Shown here piece after piece: positions 41,866 through 51,855 of a DNA stretch of 64,000 nt. The stretch spans positions 558,001 to 622,000 of the forward strand of contig CAZQSZ010000001.1 in NCBI GenBank assembly GCA_964596345.1. Direction: 5' to 3'. The notes below the pieces were generated by a model. The model was not told where the DNA came from and did no database searches. It worked only from the letters and a program-made list of their open reading frames with translations. How positions within the stretch are numbered: the first letter of the stretch is position 1; each line of letters opens with the position of its first letter. This DNA is from CADEDV01 sp964596345. GTDB taxonomy: Bacteria > Bacteroidota > Bacteroidia > Chitinophagales > Chitinophagaceae. The translations under genes were made by a program, and so were the position numbers.

Positions 41866-42363
41866 TTGTCAAAGAAATGGTTAGCGGTCTATACCAGGCC
41901 CAGGTGGGAAAAAAAAGTCAATCAGCTTTTGCAAGAAAAGGGAACGGAGAGTTATTGCCCGTTAAATAAGATCAAACGTAAATGGAGTGACCGGGTAAAA
42001 GTGATTGAAGAACCGCTATTCAAATCTTATGTCTTTGTGAAGATCAGTGATGAAGAGAGAACGCAGGTAAGAATGACCACCGGGGTTGTCAATTTTGTAT
42101 ATTGGAATGGCAAACCAGCCGTGATCAAAGAGAAGGAGATTGCCATCATTCGCCGCTTCCTGGATGAATATGAAAATGTGGAAGCCGAGCCGATGGATAT
42201 AAAAATAAATGAACGGGTCAAAATCACTACCGGCCCGTTAATGGACCAGGAAGGAAAAGTATTATCGGTACGCCATAAAACAGCCCAGGTAGCTATTGAC
42301 AGCCTTGGGTATATGCTGGTCGCTTATATTGACAGAAGTAAATTAACTTCGGCCCGTCCCTGA
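41866..42363 (+). CDS. UpxY-family NusG-like transcription antiterminator
   Basis: A 165-aa protein with a NusG N-terminal domain (KWLAVYTRPRWEKKVNQLL, YVFVKISDEE) and a C-terminal KOW domain. The start is TTG, since a stop lies just upstream and no early in-frame ATG exists. In Bacteroides UpxY proteins bind the nascent leader of their own capsule operon and prevent premature termination. As first gene of this 22-kb operon it most likely does the same. Confidence 0.92.
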   Translation: MSKKWLAVYTRPRWEKKVNQLLQEKGTESYCPLNKIKRKWSDRVKVIEEPLFKSYVFVKISDEERTQVRMTTGVVNFVYWNGKPAVIKEKEIAIIRRFLDEYENVEAEPMDIKINERVKITTGPLMDQEGKVLSVRHKTAQVAIDSLGYMLVAYIDRSKLTSARP

Positions 42364-42413
42364 ACCAATTAAACCATTTTGCAGTCAGCACTGCTATTAT
42401 TAAAGAAGCCTTC

Positions 42414-43178
42414 ATGAAAATCTTTCGCTCCCTTTTTCTGATTGCCCTGCCGGTTTATCTTGTCTCCTGTGCAACACAGAAAAAATTACCTGCCTATTAC
42501 CTGGATAAGGTGATCAATGATACTACGATCAATAGTAACCTGAAATTTCCCGAACTGAAGATCCAGAAAAATGACCTGCTTTCCATCAGTGTGTATAGTG
42601 CCAGTACGAATTTAACAGCAGATATCCCCTATAATCTTCCGGAAGCTGCTGCCGGCACAGGATTCCTGGTGGATGCCAATGGTAATATTGAATATCCCCG
42701 GCTAGGAACTATACATGCGGAGGGTCTGACGAAGCTGGAATTGGCGGAGGAAATAAAAAAGAAACTCACACAACCGGTAGAGTTACTGAGAAATCCTTCC
42801 GTTATCATACGATTCCTCAATTACAAAATCACCGTACTGGGCCAGGTAGGCCGTGAAGGCCTGGTGACATTGCCTGGTGAGAGACTGACCATACTGGAAG
42901 CCATTGGCCTGGCTGGCGGCATCACTGACTATGGAAAAAAAGATGATGTAAAAATCAGAAGGGAAAGAGACGGGAAGATCGAGATCGGTACCGTTGATCT
43001 TTCTTCCGACAGTTTATTCTATTCTCCTTATTATAACCTGGTGCAGAATGATGTGGTGATTGTGCAACCCACCAAACAAAAAGTGAAAATGACCGACCAG
43101 GGATTGGCCCAGCAACGGATAGGTATTGCACTGAGCATTATTACCACCGCTGCCATTATTTATAATATCTTCAAATAA
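42414..43178 (+). CDS. Polysaccharide export lipoprotein (Wza/BexD type)
   Basis: A 254-aa protein with lipobox LVSC (Cys19). A Poly_export domain (ELKIQKNDLLSISVYS) and an SLBB domain (ITVLGQVGREGLVTLP) are followed by a hydrophobic C-terminal segment (about 236-253) that may cross the outer membrane. It should form the outer-membrane channel for the polymer, working with the Wzc-like kinase encoded 24 bases downstream. Confidence 0.92.
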   Translation: MKIFRSLFLIALPVYLVSCATQKKLPAYYLDKVINDTTINSNLKFPELKIQKNDLLSISVYSASTNLTADIPYNLPEAAAGTGFLVDANGNIEYPRLGTIHAEGLTKLELAEEIKKKLTQPVELLRNPSVIIRFLNYKITVLGQVGREGLVTLPGERLTILEAIGLAGGITDYGKKDDVKIRRERDGKIEIGTVDLSSDSLFYSPYYNLVQNDVVIVQPTKQKVKMTDQGLAQQRIGIALSIITTAAIIYNIFK

Positions 43179-43202
43179 GGGTTTCAACTTTATTTATCAG
43201 TA

Positions 43203-45599
43203 ATGCAAGATCCGAATACGAATACGAATGCTAACAGTGAGTTATGGAACCTGAGCGTAAGAGACCTGTTTTATAAATACGTAAGGTTTCTTCCCTGGGT
43301 GATCATTTCAGTTGCACTGGCTTTGCTCGTTGCCTATGTATACCTGCGCTATGCCACGCCGATCTATAGTGTTGGCGGTACTTTGCTTATTAAAAATGAA
43401 GGCCAAAACACAAGAGGGGATAAGTTTGAAGACCTGTTCATCAATTCAAAATCCCAGAATATACAAAGTGAGGTTGAGATCCTTAAATCGAAGCCGCTGA
43501 TGGCAAGGGTGGTTAAAAAACTCGGTCTGCAGTACAGTTATTTTGCAAAAGGTAAGATTAAAGACCAGAATATTTATAAATCCACTCCTTTTATAATAGA
43601 AACGATTCAATTATCAGATTCTGCCCATTCTTTTACCCTGAAGATCAAATTTACTGATGGCAGTTTCCGTATCAATGATGATCCACTGGTATTAAAGCCG
43701 GGTCAGTATTTCCGAAACCAGTACGGCCTGTTCCGGTTAACAATGAAGCCGAATATGCAGTATGGGAAAGAGTATTATATAATATACCAGCCACTGATAC
43801 CGGCTGCAGCGGGTTTGGCAGGACCCTTACAGGTAGTTCCCAAATCACAGGGTTCCGGTATTCTCAATATCAGCCTGCAAACCACCAATTCGCAGATGGG
43901 TGCTGATGTAATTAATACCCTGATGGATGAATACAGTGAGTTTACAAAAGAAAGCAAGAACAAAATATCAGACCAGACGATTGAATTCATTGATGGCCGT
44001 ATTGCTATTTTATCCGGGCAGCTGGATACGGTGCAGGCGCAACTGCTGAACTATATGGAGAAGAACGATATAGTGGATGTTGAAAGCCAGTCATCAGGAT
44101 ATTTTGATAAGATCAAGGAGTCGGACAAACTGATCGGGGAACAGGAATTGCAATTAATGGCAGTGGATGGCATCTCTTCTTATTTAAACCAGAAGCAGAA
44201 TGAGTATACAAAAGTGCCTTCCACCCTTACGTTGACAGACGCCACACTGGGAGAATTGATCAGCGGGTATAACAAATTACAAATTGACAGGGAAGCGATG
44301 CTTGAAGCACAGGTGCCGGCGGCTAACCCTGCTGTTCTTGAAATAGAAAGCCAGATCAAACTGTTGCGTGAAAAACTGATCGAAAACCTGGGCAACATCA
44401 GGAATTCTTATAGTAAAACAATTAACGAAATAAAAAGAGGCAGCATACTTGCCGAAAACCAGCTGAAGATGCTGCCGGTAAAGTCAAGAGGTTTTTATGA
44501 AATAAAGCGGCAGGTGGATGGCAAGCAGGGTTTATATAATATACTATTGGAAAAAAGGGAGCAAACAGCAATCTCAAGAGCTTCAACTATCTCTAATTCA
44601 CAGGTGGTTGAAATGGCCATGCCTACATCTAATCCTGTTAAGCCAAGTAAGAGGGCTGTACAGATGCTGGCAATCCTGATCGGACTGGCAATTCCTTCTC
44701 TTTTCATCTTTATGAAGGAAGTGCTGAACGATAAAGTAACAACAAGATTTGATATTGAGAAGATCACTGCTGCGCCTATACTGGGAGAACTGGGACATTC
44801 GTATTCAGATAAAACGCTGATCGTAAATAAGACCACCCGCAGTATGGTGGCCGAGCAATTCAGGATCATTCGTTCCAACCTGCAGTATATACTTAGTAAA
44901 AATGAAAAGCCGGTCATCCTGGTTACTTCTTCGTTTAGCGGGGAGGGTAAATCATTCGCCAGTACCAATATGGGTGCGGTAATGGCATTAACCGGTAAAA
45001 GAACTGTAATACTTGAATTTGATATACGTAAGCCTAAAGTTTTATCAGGTTTGGGTATGCCCAAACGGTCAGGTATTACCAACTATCTTGTTGGCAAGAC
45101 AGATAACCTGGATGAACTGATCGTACCAGTTCCGGAACATGATCATCTTTTTGTACTGGCCTGCGGACCTATCCCTCCCAATCCTTCAGAATTATTACTT
45201 GGGGAAAGATTAAAGATGATGTTTGATATCCTGAAAGAAAAATTTGATGTGGTGATTGTCGATACAGCACCCGTCGGTATGGTAAGCGATGCGATGACGC
45301 TGGGCAAGCAGGCGGATTGTACTTTGTATATTGTAAGACAGGGGCACACATTCAAGAAGCAGGTAACAATGATCGATGAATTTTACCGGGAAAATAAATT
45401 ACCGAAAGTTTCTATTATCATCAACGATATCAAGATAAAACCAGGGTATGGCTATTATGGATATGGCCGTTATGGATATGGATATGGGTATGGATATGGT
45501 GGTTATTATGAGGAAGAACATCCGCCACAAACTTTCTTTGAACGCTTTTTAGAAAAGCTGGATGTCAGAAAGTGGTTTAAAAAGAAAAGAAAGAAATAA
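43203..45599 (+). CDS. Wzc-like polysaccharide co-polymerase / BY-kinase
   Basis: A 798-aa protein with a Wzz domain and two membrane helices (about 30-50 and 480-500), a long coiled-coil periplasmic part with GNVR-like region, and a cytoplasmic BY-kinase: Walker A SSFSGEGKSFAS, A' VILEFDIRKPK and B VVIVDTAPVG. The tail (about 740-770) is a Gly-Tyr repeat with about twelve tyrosines, encoded by repeated TATGGA units, as expected for the autophosphorylated cluster. It controls chain length and couples to the Wza-like channel. Confidence 0.94.
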   Translation: MQDPNTNTNANSELWNLSVRDLFYKYVRFLPWVIISVALALLVAYVYLRYATPIYSVGGTLLIKNEGQNTRGDKFEDLFINSKSQNIQSEVEILKSKPLMARVVKKLGLQYSYFAKGKIKDQNIYKSTPFIIETIQLSDSAHSFTLKIKFTDGSFRINDDPLVLKPGQYFRNQYGLFRLTMKPNMQYGKEYYIIYQPLIPAAAGLAGPLQVVPKSQGSGILNISLQTTNSQMGADVINTLMDEYSEFTKESKNKISDQTIEFIDGRIAILSGQLDTVQAQLLNYMEKNDIVDVESQSSGYFDKIKESDKLIGEQELQLMAVDGISSYLNQKQNEYTKVPSTLTLTDATLGELISGYNKLQIDREAMLEAQVPAANPAVLEIESQIKLLREKLIENLGNIRNSYSKTINEIKRGSILAENQLKMLPVKSRGFYEIKRQVDGKQGLYNILLEKREQTAISRASTISNSQVVEMAMPTSNPVKPSKRAVQMLAILIGLAIPSLFIFMKEVLNDKVTTRFDIEKITAAPILGELGHSYSDKTLIVNKTTRSMVAEQFRIIRSNLQYILSKNEKPVILVTSSFSGEGKSFASTNMGAVMALTGKRTVILEFDIRKPKVLSGLGMPKRSGITNYLVGKTDNLDELIVPVPEHDHLFVLACGPIPPNPSELLLGERLKMMFDILKEKFDVVIVDTAPVGMVSDAMTLGKQADCTLYIVRQGHTFKKQVTMIDEFYRENKLPKVSIIINDIKIKPGYGYYGYGRYGYGYGYGYGGYYEEEHPPQTFFERFLEKLDVRKWFKKKRKK

Positions 45600-45601
45600 T
45601 T

Positions 45602-46555
45602 ATGCGTATTCTGGTTACCGGGGGAGCAGGTTTCATTGGGTCTAACCTGGTGGAAGCTTTGCTGAAGGATAAGAGAGTAAGTTTAGTTCGTGTATTGGAT
45701 AACCTGGCTACAGGTTCTTTGCAGAACGTAGAAGAATTTACCGGGAATTCCCGTTTTCATTTAGTGGAAGGCGACATAAGAGACTATCAAACCTGCCTGG
45801 ATGCTTGTGAAGGGATTGACCGTATCTCTCACCAGGCTGCTTTGGGTTCGGTGCCCCGTTCTATCAACGATCCGCTGACAACGAATAATGTAAACATTAC
45901 CGGTACACTGAATATTTTTACCGCTGCGAAAGAGAAAGGAATTAAACGGGTAGTCTATGCAGCCAGCTCCTCCACTTATGGTGATCATCCCGGTTTGCCC
46001 AAAGTGGAAGATATTATTGGTAAACCGCTTTCTCCTTATGCCGTTACCAAGTATGTAAATGAACTCTACGCACAGGTATATGCTAATTTATATGGCATTG
46101 AATTTATCGGGCTCCGGTATTTTAATATTTTTGGTCCCAGGCAAAATCCCAACGGCCCTTATGCTGCAGTGATACCCCTGTTTGCAGAAGCTATACTGAA
46201 TCATGTTTCCCCGGTAATTAATGGTGATGGCAGTCATAGCCGGGATTTTACCTATGTTGATAATGCGGTACAGGCTAATATTCTTTCTTTGTTTACCGAC
46301 AGCACAGAAGCAGTGAACCAGGTGTATAATATTGCCTGTGGTCAGCAAACATCCCTGCTCCAGCTTTTTAACAGCCTGAAAGAAAGTGCAGGCAGTAACC
46401 TGGTGCCGGTTCATGGTCCCGACCGGAAAGGAGATGTGAAACACAGTCTTGCAGATATTTCAAAGGCCCGAAAATTATTAAGTTATAGCCCGGTTGTATC
46501 TGTGGAGGAAGGATTAGCTGCTGTATTCAACTGGTATAAAAACGCCAAAAAATAA
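45602..46555 (+). CDS. UDP-sugar 4-epimerase, WbpP/TviC-like SDR
   Basis: A 317-aa extended SDR with NAD motif TGGAGFIGSN, the Ser-rich catalytic strand YAASSSTYGD and YxxxK in SPYAVTKYVNE. HQAALGSVPRSINDP is typical of WbpP/TviC enzymes that epimerise UDP-GlcNAc or its uronic acid at C4. Located 2 bases after the Wzc gene. Confidence 0.87.
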   Translation: MRILVTGGAGFIGSNLVEALLKDKRVSLVRVLDNLATGSLQNVEEFTGNSRFHLVEGDIRDYQTCLDACEGIDRISHQAALGSVPRSINDPLTTNNVNITGTLNIFTAAKEKGIKRVVYAASSSTYGDHPGLPKVEDIIGKPLSPYAVTKYVNELYAQVYANLYGIEFIGLRYFNIFGPRQNPNGPYAAVIPLFAEAILNHVSPVINGDGSHSRDFTYVDNAVQANILSLFTDSTEAVNQVYNIACGQQTSLLQLFNSLKESAGSNLVPVHGPDRKGDVKHSLADISKARKLLSYSPVVSVEEGLAAVFNWYKNAKK

Positions 46556-46558
46556 ATC

Positions 46559-47617
46559 ATGTCCAGAACAATTGTTATAACAGGTGGAGCCGGGTTTATT
46601 GGTTCACATGTAGTGAGATTATTTGTCAATAAATACCCGGACTATAAGATCATCAACCTGGATGCATTGACCTATGCAGGCAACCTGGAGAACCTGCGGG
46701 ATATTGAAAATGCACCGAATTATTATTTTGAGAAAGCGAATATCCTGGACGCAGACCAGCTGGAAAGGGTTTTCGTGCTGCACCAGCCCGATGGCGTCAT
46801 TCACCTGGCGGCCGAAAGCCATGTGGACAGGTCCATTCATTCCCCGCTTGATTTTGTGTATACCAATGTTATTGGTACGGTGAACCTGCTGAATACAGCC
46901 AAACATTTCTGGAAAGACAACATGGAAGGGAAACGCTTCTATCATGTGTCTACGGATGAAGTATACGGGGCATTGGGGGAGACCGGCTTCTTCACTGAAG
47001 AAACAAAGTATGATCCCCATTCTCCTTACAGTGCTTCCAAAGCATCCAGCGATCATTTTGTAAGGGCCTATCATGATACCTACGGGTTGCCAGCCGTGGT
47101 ATCCAATTGTTCCAATAATTACGGCCCCAATCATTTTCCGGAAAAATTGATCCCCTTGTTTATTAATAATGTGATCAATAAAAAACCATTGCCGGTTTAC
47201 GGAGATGGTTTATACACCCGTGACTGGCTATTTGTAAAAGATCATGCCCGTGCTATTGATCTCATTTTTCATAAAGGAAAAACAGGCGACACCTATAATA
47301 TCGGTGGCTTTAACGAATGGAAGAATATTGATCTTGTAAAATTATTATGTAAACTGATGGATGAAAGACTGGGTAACCCGGCGGGCACCAGTGAGCAACT
47401 CATTACTTATATTAAAGACAGGCCGGGTCACGACCGTCGTTATGCCATCGATGCCGGGAAGATCAATAAGGAACTGGGCTGGGAACCCTCTGTTACTTTC
47501 GAAGAAGGATTGGCACAAACCATTGACTGGTATTTTGAAAATACAGAATGGCTACGCCATGTGACCAGTGGTGAATACCAGCAGTATTATCAAAAGCAGT
47601 ACGACAAGACGAACTAA
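46559..47617 (+). CDS. rfbB: dTDP-glucose 4,6-dehydratase
   Basis: A 352-aa extended SDR with TGGAGFIGSH, HLAAESHVDRSI, the active-site STDEVYGALGE and YSASKASSDH (YxxxK), and RDWLFVKDHARAI, all characteristic of RfbB. It makes dTDP-4-keto-6-deoxyglucose. Together with RfbA and the FdtA-like, DegT and acyltransferase genes downstream it leads to an acylated 3-amino-3,6-dideoxyhexose. Confidence 0.95.
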   Translation: MSRTIVITGGAGFIGSHVVRLFVNKYPDYKIINLDALTYAGNLENLRDIENAPNYYFEKANILDADQLERVFVLHQPDGVIHLAAESHVDRSIHSPLDFVYTNVIGTVNLLNTAKHFWKDNMEGKRFYHVSTDEVYGALGETGFFTEETKYDPHSPYSASKASSDHFVRAYHDTYGLPAVVSNCSNNYGPNHFPEKLIPLFINNVINKKPLPVYGDGLYTRDWLFVKDHARAIDLIFHKGKTGDTYNIGGFNEWKNIDLVKLLCKLMDERLGNPAGTSEQLITYIKDRPGHDRRYAIDAGKINKELGWEPSVTFEEGLAQTIDWYFENTEWLRHVTSGEYQQYYQKQYDKTN

Positions 47618-47633
47618 CGAACCAACTGCTTTG

Positions 47634-48785
47634 ATGAACCAACCACCATCCGCTGTTCCTGCAGAAAAAGAAAAACTTTTTTTCCCTAACCTTGACGGGT
47701 TACGGTTTTTCTCTTTCCTGGCCGTATTCTTTTCGCATATTTTTTCTTCCGGGAATGATGCTATAAAGAATGAAGGCTGGTACCAGCTTTTTAAAGGAAG
47801 GCTTTTCAGTGATGGAGACATGGGCGTTAGTTTTTTCTTTGTCTTAAGTGGTTTTCTTATCACTTATTTACTCATCAGGGAAAAGCAGCTGACCGGGACG
47901 GTTCATATATCCTCCTTTTACGTCCGTAGAACGTTACGAATATGGCCGCTTTATTATTTCTGTGTGCTATTTGGATTTTTGGCCTTCCCGGCCATTAAAG
48001 CTGCCCTCGGGCAAACACCGGAGGAAACAGCCGATCCGTTGCTGTGCTCCTTGTTCCTGAATAATTTCAATGCAGTTTTTAACGGCCCTCCCGACTCCTC
48101 CATCTTATCTGTTTTATGGAGTGTGGCGATCGAAGAGCAGTTTTATTTACTCTGGCCTATTCTCTTTTTCCTGGTGCCCGCTAAGAGATACCAGTATATT
48201 TTCGCAGTAGTTATTGCGGTATCCTTGCTCTACCGCTTTGTTTACAGGGACCGGCAAATCGAATTGCTTACCCTTGGAGTGATATCAGATATGGCCATCG
48301 GGGGTTTAGGCGCCTATCTCTGTATTGCGAATAAGAAGTTTTTGAAAAAGATTGAAAACCTCAGCGGCTGGCTTCATCTTATCCCGTATGCAGTAGTTAT
48401 AGTATTACTTTTTTTCAGGCATGATATTTTCAGCACACAGGGCCTTATAATTTTCAAGCGGCTGATCGTATCTTTTTTCTTTTGCTGGATCATACTGGAG
48501 CAAAATTTTGGAAAGCATTCTTTCTTTAAAATTGCAAACCTGAAAAGGATCAGTACACTTGGGAAGTACACTTATGGGTTGTATTGTTTGCACACTATTG
48601 CGGTGCTGATCGTGGCCGTGGGGCTTGATAAAATGGGGCTCAACCGGTATTCCTGGCAGTTGTGGTTATTCGAACTTCCGCTGGCAATGGGGTTGAGTAT
48701 TTTATTCAGCTATTTCAGCTATCATTATTTTGAGAAACGGTTTTTAAAATTAAAAGACCAGTTTGCCTTTATTGTAAAAGGATAA
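47634..48785 (+). CDS. OafA/YrhL-type membrane acyltransferase
   Basis: A 383-aa acyltransferase-3 protein with about ten membrane helices. FPNLDGLRFFSFLAVFFSH carries the family Arg/His region, and FYVRRTLRIWPLYYF and SVAIEEQFYLLWP are typical. The ATG at 47634 was chosen: the longer frame from 47568 would overlap rfbB by 50 bases with low-complexity residues. It probably O-acylates the polysaccharide or its lipid-linked unit at the inner membrane. Confidence 0.9.
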   Translation: MNQPPSAVPAEKEKLFFPNLDGLRFFSFLAVFFSHIFSSGNDAIKNEGWYQLFKGRLFSDGDMGVSFFFVLSGFLITYLLIREKQLTGTVHISSFYVRRTLRIWPLYYFCVLFGFLAFPAIKAALGQTPEETADPLLCSLFLNNFNAVFNGPPDSSILSVLWSVAIEEQFYLLWPILFFLVPAKRYQYIFAVVIAVSLLYRFVYRDRQIELLTLGVISDMAIGGLGAYLCIANKKFLKKIENLSGWLHLIPYAVVIVLLFFRHDIFSTQGLIIFKRLIVSFFFCWIILEQNFGKHSFFKIANLKRISTLGKYTYGLYCLHTIAVLIVAVGLDKMGLNRYSWQLWLFELPLAMGLSILFSYFSYHYFEKRFLKLKDQFAFIVKG

Positions 48786-48819
48786 GCCAGGTCTGGTTTA
48801 CCGGTATAAATTTTTGTTT

Positions 48820-49683
48820 ATGAAAGGGATCATTCTTGCAGGTGGCAGTGGTACAAGGTTGTACCCGATCACCAAGGCAATTTCCAAGCAGTTAATGCCG
48901 ATCTATGATAAGCCTATGATCTATTACCCCTTGTCCATCCTGATGATGGCGGGTATCAAAGAGGTGCTGATCATTACCACCCCGGAGGATAACCCGCAGT
49001 TCAAAAGATTACTGGGTGATGGAAGCCAGGTGGGTTGCCGTTTTGAATATGCTATACAGGAAATACCCAACGGGCTGGCGCAGGCATTTGTAATTGGTGA
49101 ACAATTTATCGGTGCTGATAAAGTGGCGCTGATACTGGGCGATAATATATTTTACGGAACAGGGCTGGAACAACAGTTAGCAACACTGACTAATGTGGAA
49201 GGCGGGTATGTATTTGCTTACCAGGTCAGCGATCCTGAACGCTATGGTGTGGTGGAGTTTGACAAGAACAGCAAAGCTATTTCCATTGAAGAAAAGCCGG
49301 CAGCTCCCAAATCAAACTATGCGGTACCGGGCTTATATTTTTATGACAATGAAGTGGTGTCCATTGCGAAAAACCTGCAACCATCACCAAGAGGCGAATA
49401 CGAGATCACCGATGTTAATAAAGAGTATCTCCGGCGGGGTACGTTGAAAGTGGCTATTCTTGACCAGGGAACAGCCTGGTTGGATACCGGTACATTTGAC
49501 TCACTCAGCGATGCCAGTGAATTTGTGAGAGTGATTGAGAAAAGACAGGGAACGAATATCGGTTGTATTGAAGAAATAGCTTTCCGGAAAAAATTTATAA
49601 CGAAGGAACAATTACTGGTGCTGGCCGATGCCCTTGCTAAAAGCGGCTATGGCAGTTATCTTAAAAAAGTAGCCAATCGCTGA
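48820..49683 (+). CDS. rfbA: Glucose-1-phosphate thymidylyltransferase
   Basis: A 287-aa protein starting MKGIILAGGSGTRLYPIT, with SKQLMPIYDKPMIYYPLS, LGDNIFYG and a C-terminal helical part, diagnostic of RfbA. The ATG at 48820 is preferred over an in-frame TTG two codons earlier. It forms dTDP-glucose, the substrate for RfbB. No rfbC or rfbD in the window, so the pathway leaves the rhamnose route after RfbB. Confidence 0.95.
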   Translation: MKGIILAGGSGTRLYPITKAISKQLMPIYDKPMIYYPLSILMMAGIKEVLIITTPEDNPQFKRLLGDGSQVGCRFEYAIQEIPNGLAQAFVIGEQFIGADKVALILGDNIFYGTGLEQQLATLTNVEGGYVFAYQVSDPERYGVVEFDKNSKAISIEEKPAAPKSNYAVPGLYFYDNEVVSIAKNLQPSPRGEYEITDVNKEYLRRGTLKVAILDQGTAWLDTGTFDSLSDASEFVRVIEKRQGTNIGCIEEIAFRKKFITKEQLLVLADALAKSGYGSYLKKVANR

Positions 49684-49684
49684 T

Positions 49685-50260
49685 ATGAGCTGGTTAGCAC
49701 ACCCCACTGCTATTATAGATGAAGGCTGCCGGATCGGCGAAAAGACCCGTATCTGGCACTTTAGCCATATTATGCCGGGTAGTGAGATTGGTCATCATTG
49801 CAATATCGGGCAGAATGTTTTTATAGCAGCAGGAGTGAAGATTGGCAATAATGTGAAAGTACAGAATAATGTATCGGTGTATGAAGGAGTGATTTGTGAG
49901 GACGATGTGTTTATCGGTCCTTCGGTTGTTTTTACCAATGTATTGAATCCCCGGAGTGCTATCAGCCGCAAGCATGAATATAAAGAAACAATTATCCGCA
50001 AAGGGGCCTCTATTGGTGCTAATGCAACAATAGTATGCGGGGTTGAAATAGGAACTTATGCATTTATCGGAGCCGGGGCAGTGGTTATAAAAAATATTCC
50101 GGCCTATGCCCTGGTGGTGGGAACACCTGCTGTACAAAAAGGATGGATGAGTGAATATGGGCAGCGTTTGATCTTTGATGCAGCCGGCAAAGCCAGTTGC
50201 CCAGAAAGCGGGCAGCTATACCAGTTAAAAGGTGAAGTAGTCACCAAAATCAGCGATTGA
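49685..50260 (+). CDS. WlbB/WbpD-like sugar N-acetyltransferase
   Basis: A 191-aa left-handed beta-helix protein with hexapeptide repeats (GCRIGEKTRIWHFSHI, IGHHCNIGQNVFI, GASIGANATIVCG). The layout and the NPRSAISRKHEYKET loop match UDP-2-acetamido-3-amino-glucuronate N-acetyltransferases. The next gene is WlbA-like and overlaps it, supporting a UDP-2,3-diacetamido-uronate route. Confidence 0.87.
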   Translation: MSWLAHPTAIIDEGCRIGEKTRIWHFSHIMPGSEIGHHCNIGQNVFIAAGVKIGNNVKVQNNVSVYEGVICEDDVFIGPSVVFTNVLNPRSAISRKHEYKETIIRKGASIGANATIVCGVEIGTYAFIGAGAVVIKNIPAYALVVGTPAVQKGWMSEYGQRLIFDAAGKASCPESGQLYQLKGEVVTKISD

Positions 50261-51159
50261 AAAATTTTGCCATCACAGGTGTGGGCGGCTATATAGCTCC
50301 CCGCCATCTCAAAGCCATTAAAGAAACTGGTAACAGGCTGGTTGCAGCTTTAGATATTAATGATTCAGTAGGTGTGTTGGATAGTTACTTTCCTGAAGCC
50401 ACTTTTTTCACATCCGCAGAAAAATTTGAACACTATTTACAAGAACTAAAATCTTCGGGAACCCCTGTTGACTACCTGTCGGTTTGTTCCCCCAATCATA
50501 TCCATGAAGAACAGGTGTTGCTGGGCTTCAGAGCAGGAGCTAATGTGATTTGTGAGAAACCGGTGGTGTTGACTCCATCCAGTTTAGAAAGACTGGTAAA
50601 AGCTGAAAAAGAAACAGGGAAAAAAGTTTCAACCATCATGCAGTTGCGCCTGCATCCTGCTGTTAAAGCATTGAAAGAACGGATCAGTCAGGCTGCAACA
50701 AACCAGCAGTATACCGTTGTAGTAAAATATATAACAGCAAGAGGGCAATGGTATCACAGCAGCTGGAAAGGAGATATAGCAAGAAGCGGGGGAATTGCCA
50801 CCAATATCGGAATTCATTTGTTTGATATGCTGCTCTGGTTATTTGGTGCGGCAAAAGAAAGCAAGGTATCGCTCCACACGGCTGAAAAAGCTGCGGGCCA
50901 TTTGGTACTGGAAAAAGCAGCAATAAGCTGGGAGTTAAGTATTGATAAAAATGATCTGCCCCAATCTGTACAGATGGAACAGAAAAGAATCTTCCGCTCC
51001 TTACAAATTAATGGGGAAGAGATTGATTTTTCTGAAGGGTTGATGACATTACATACTGCCAGTTATGAAGCCATACTTGCCGGCAACGGGTTTTGCCTGG
51101 AAACTACAGGACCCTCGGTGCAGTTGGTTACGGATATCAGAAATACCTTTATTCAATAA
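50257..51159 (+). CDS. Gfo/Idh/MocA oxidoreductase, WlbA-like
   Basis: A 300-aa protein with NAD motif GVGGYIAPRHLKAI (WlbA-type) and the catalytic-lysine motif ICEKPVVLTP. The start is a TTG overlapping the stop of the WlbB-like gene, which indicates translational coupling. WlbA oxidises UDP-N-acetylglucosaminuronate at C3 before transamination. The required 3-aminotransferase could be the DegT enzyme downstream or lie outside the window. Confidence 0.87.
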   Translation: MKNFAITGVGGYIAPRHLKAIKETGNRLVAALDINDSVGVLDSYFPEATFFTSAEKFEHYLQELKSSGTPVDYLSVCSPNHIHEEQVLLGFRAGANVICEKPVVLTPSSLERLVKAEKETGKKVSTIMQLRLHPAVKALKERISQAATNQQYTVVVKYITARGQWYHSSWKGDIARSGGIATNIGIHLFDMLLWLFGAAKESKVSLHTAEKAAGHLVLEKAAISWELSIDKNDLPQSVQMEQKRIFRSLQINGEEIDFSEGLMTLHTASYEAILAGNGFCLETTGPSVQLVTDIRNTFIQ

Positions 51160-51167
51160 TTGAACTT

Positions 51168-51806
51168 GTGATCAAAAAAAAAGGTCAAACTATAGTGGTC
51201 TTATCACCTCACACCGATGATGGTGAATTGGGGTGCGGAGCCAGCATAGCAAGGTTCGCCGGCGAAGGATACCGTATTATTTATGCTTCATTCTCGCTCT
51301 GCAAAGATTCTTTACCCGCAGGCTATGCTGCTGACACCCTGGCAAAAGAAGTGAAAAAAGCAACTGCAAAGCTGGGTATTGATAAAACGGATCTGTTGTT
51401 GTTTGATTACCCTGTACGCCGCTTTGGTGAATACCGGCAGGCCATCTTAGATGATCTGCTGCAACTGAATAAAAAGTATAAACCTGCGATGCTGTTTGTT
51501 CCTGCATCAACCGATATTCACCAGGATCATGAGGTTGTATACACGGAGGCGTTACGGGCATTTAAATACAGCAGTATTTATGGGTATGAAATGCCCTGGA
51601 ATAATTTTTCATTTGCCGGGAGCCTTTTTATAAAGGTTAACCGGGTGCAGCTGCAGAAAAAATTAAATGCACTAGCGCAATACCAATCGCAGCAACACCG
51701 CCCCTATATGAAAGTATCGTTTATTGAATCACTGGCAACCGTGCGGGGGGTGCAATCAGGAACAGAGTATGCAGAGTGTTTTGAAACGATAAGGAGTATA
51801 CTATAG
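51168..51806 (+). CDS. PIG-L/LmbE-family deacetylase
   Basis: A protein of about 213 aa with the zinc motif SPHTDDGELGCG near the start and the later DIHQDHEVVYTEALRA, typical of LmbE/PIG-L N-deacetylases. The GTG at 51168 was chosen (a TTG at 51165 is also possible), since the longer frame from 51093 overlaps the oxidoreductase gene by 67 bases. It probably removes an acetyl group from a sugar intermediate. Confidence 0.87.
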   Translation: MIKKKGQTIVVLSPHTDDGELGCGASIARFAGEGYRIIYASFSLCKDSLPAGYAADTLAKEVKKATAKLGIDKTDLLLFDYPVRRFGEYRQAILDDLLQLNKKYKPAMLFVPASTDIHQDHEVVYTEALRAFKYSSIYGYEMPWNNFSFAGSLFIKVNRVQLQKKLNALAQYQSQQHRPYMKVSFIESLATVRGVQSGTEYAECFETIRSIL

Positions 51807-51855
51807 GTTTCAGTATCTGTCAGCCTTGCTGAGTTTAATATTTTAATACTATTCA

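Noticed and set aside
45445..45515. Repeated TATGGA units as an assembly artefact or microsatellite
   Set aside because: They encode the Tyr-rich tail expected at this place in a BY-kinase and keep the frame.
47568..47633. Longer N-terminus for the acyltransferase
   Set aside because: It would overlap rfbB by 50 bases and encodes a Ser/Thr-rich stretch with no family similarity.
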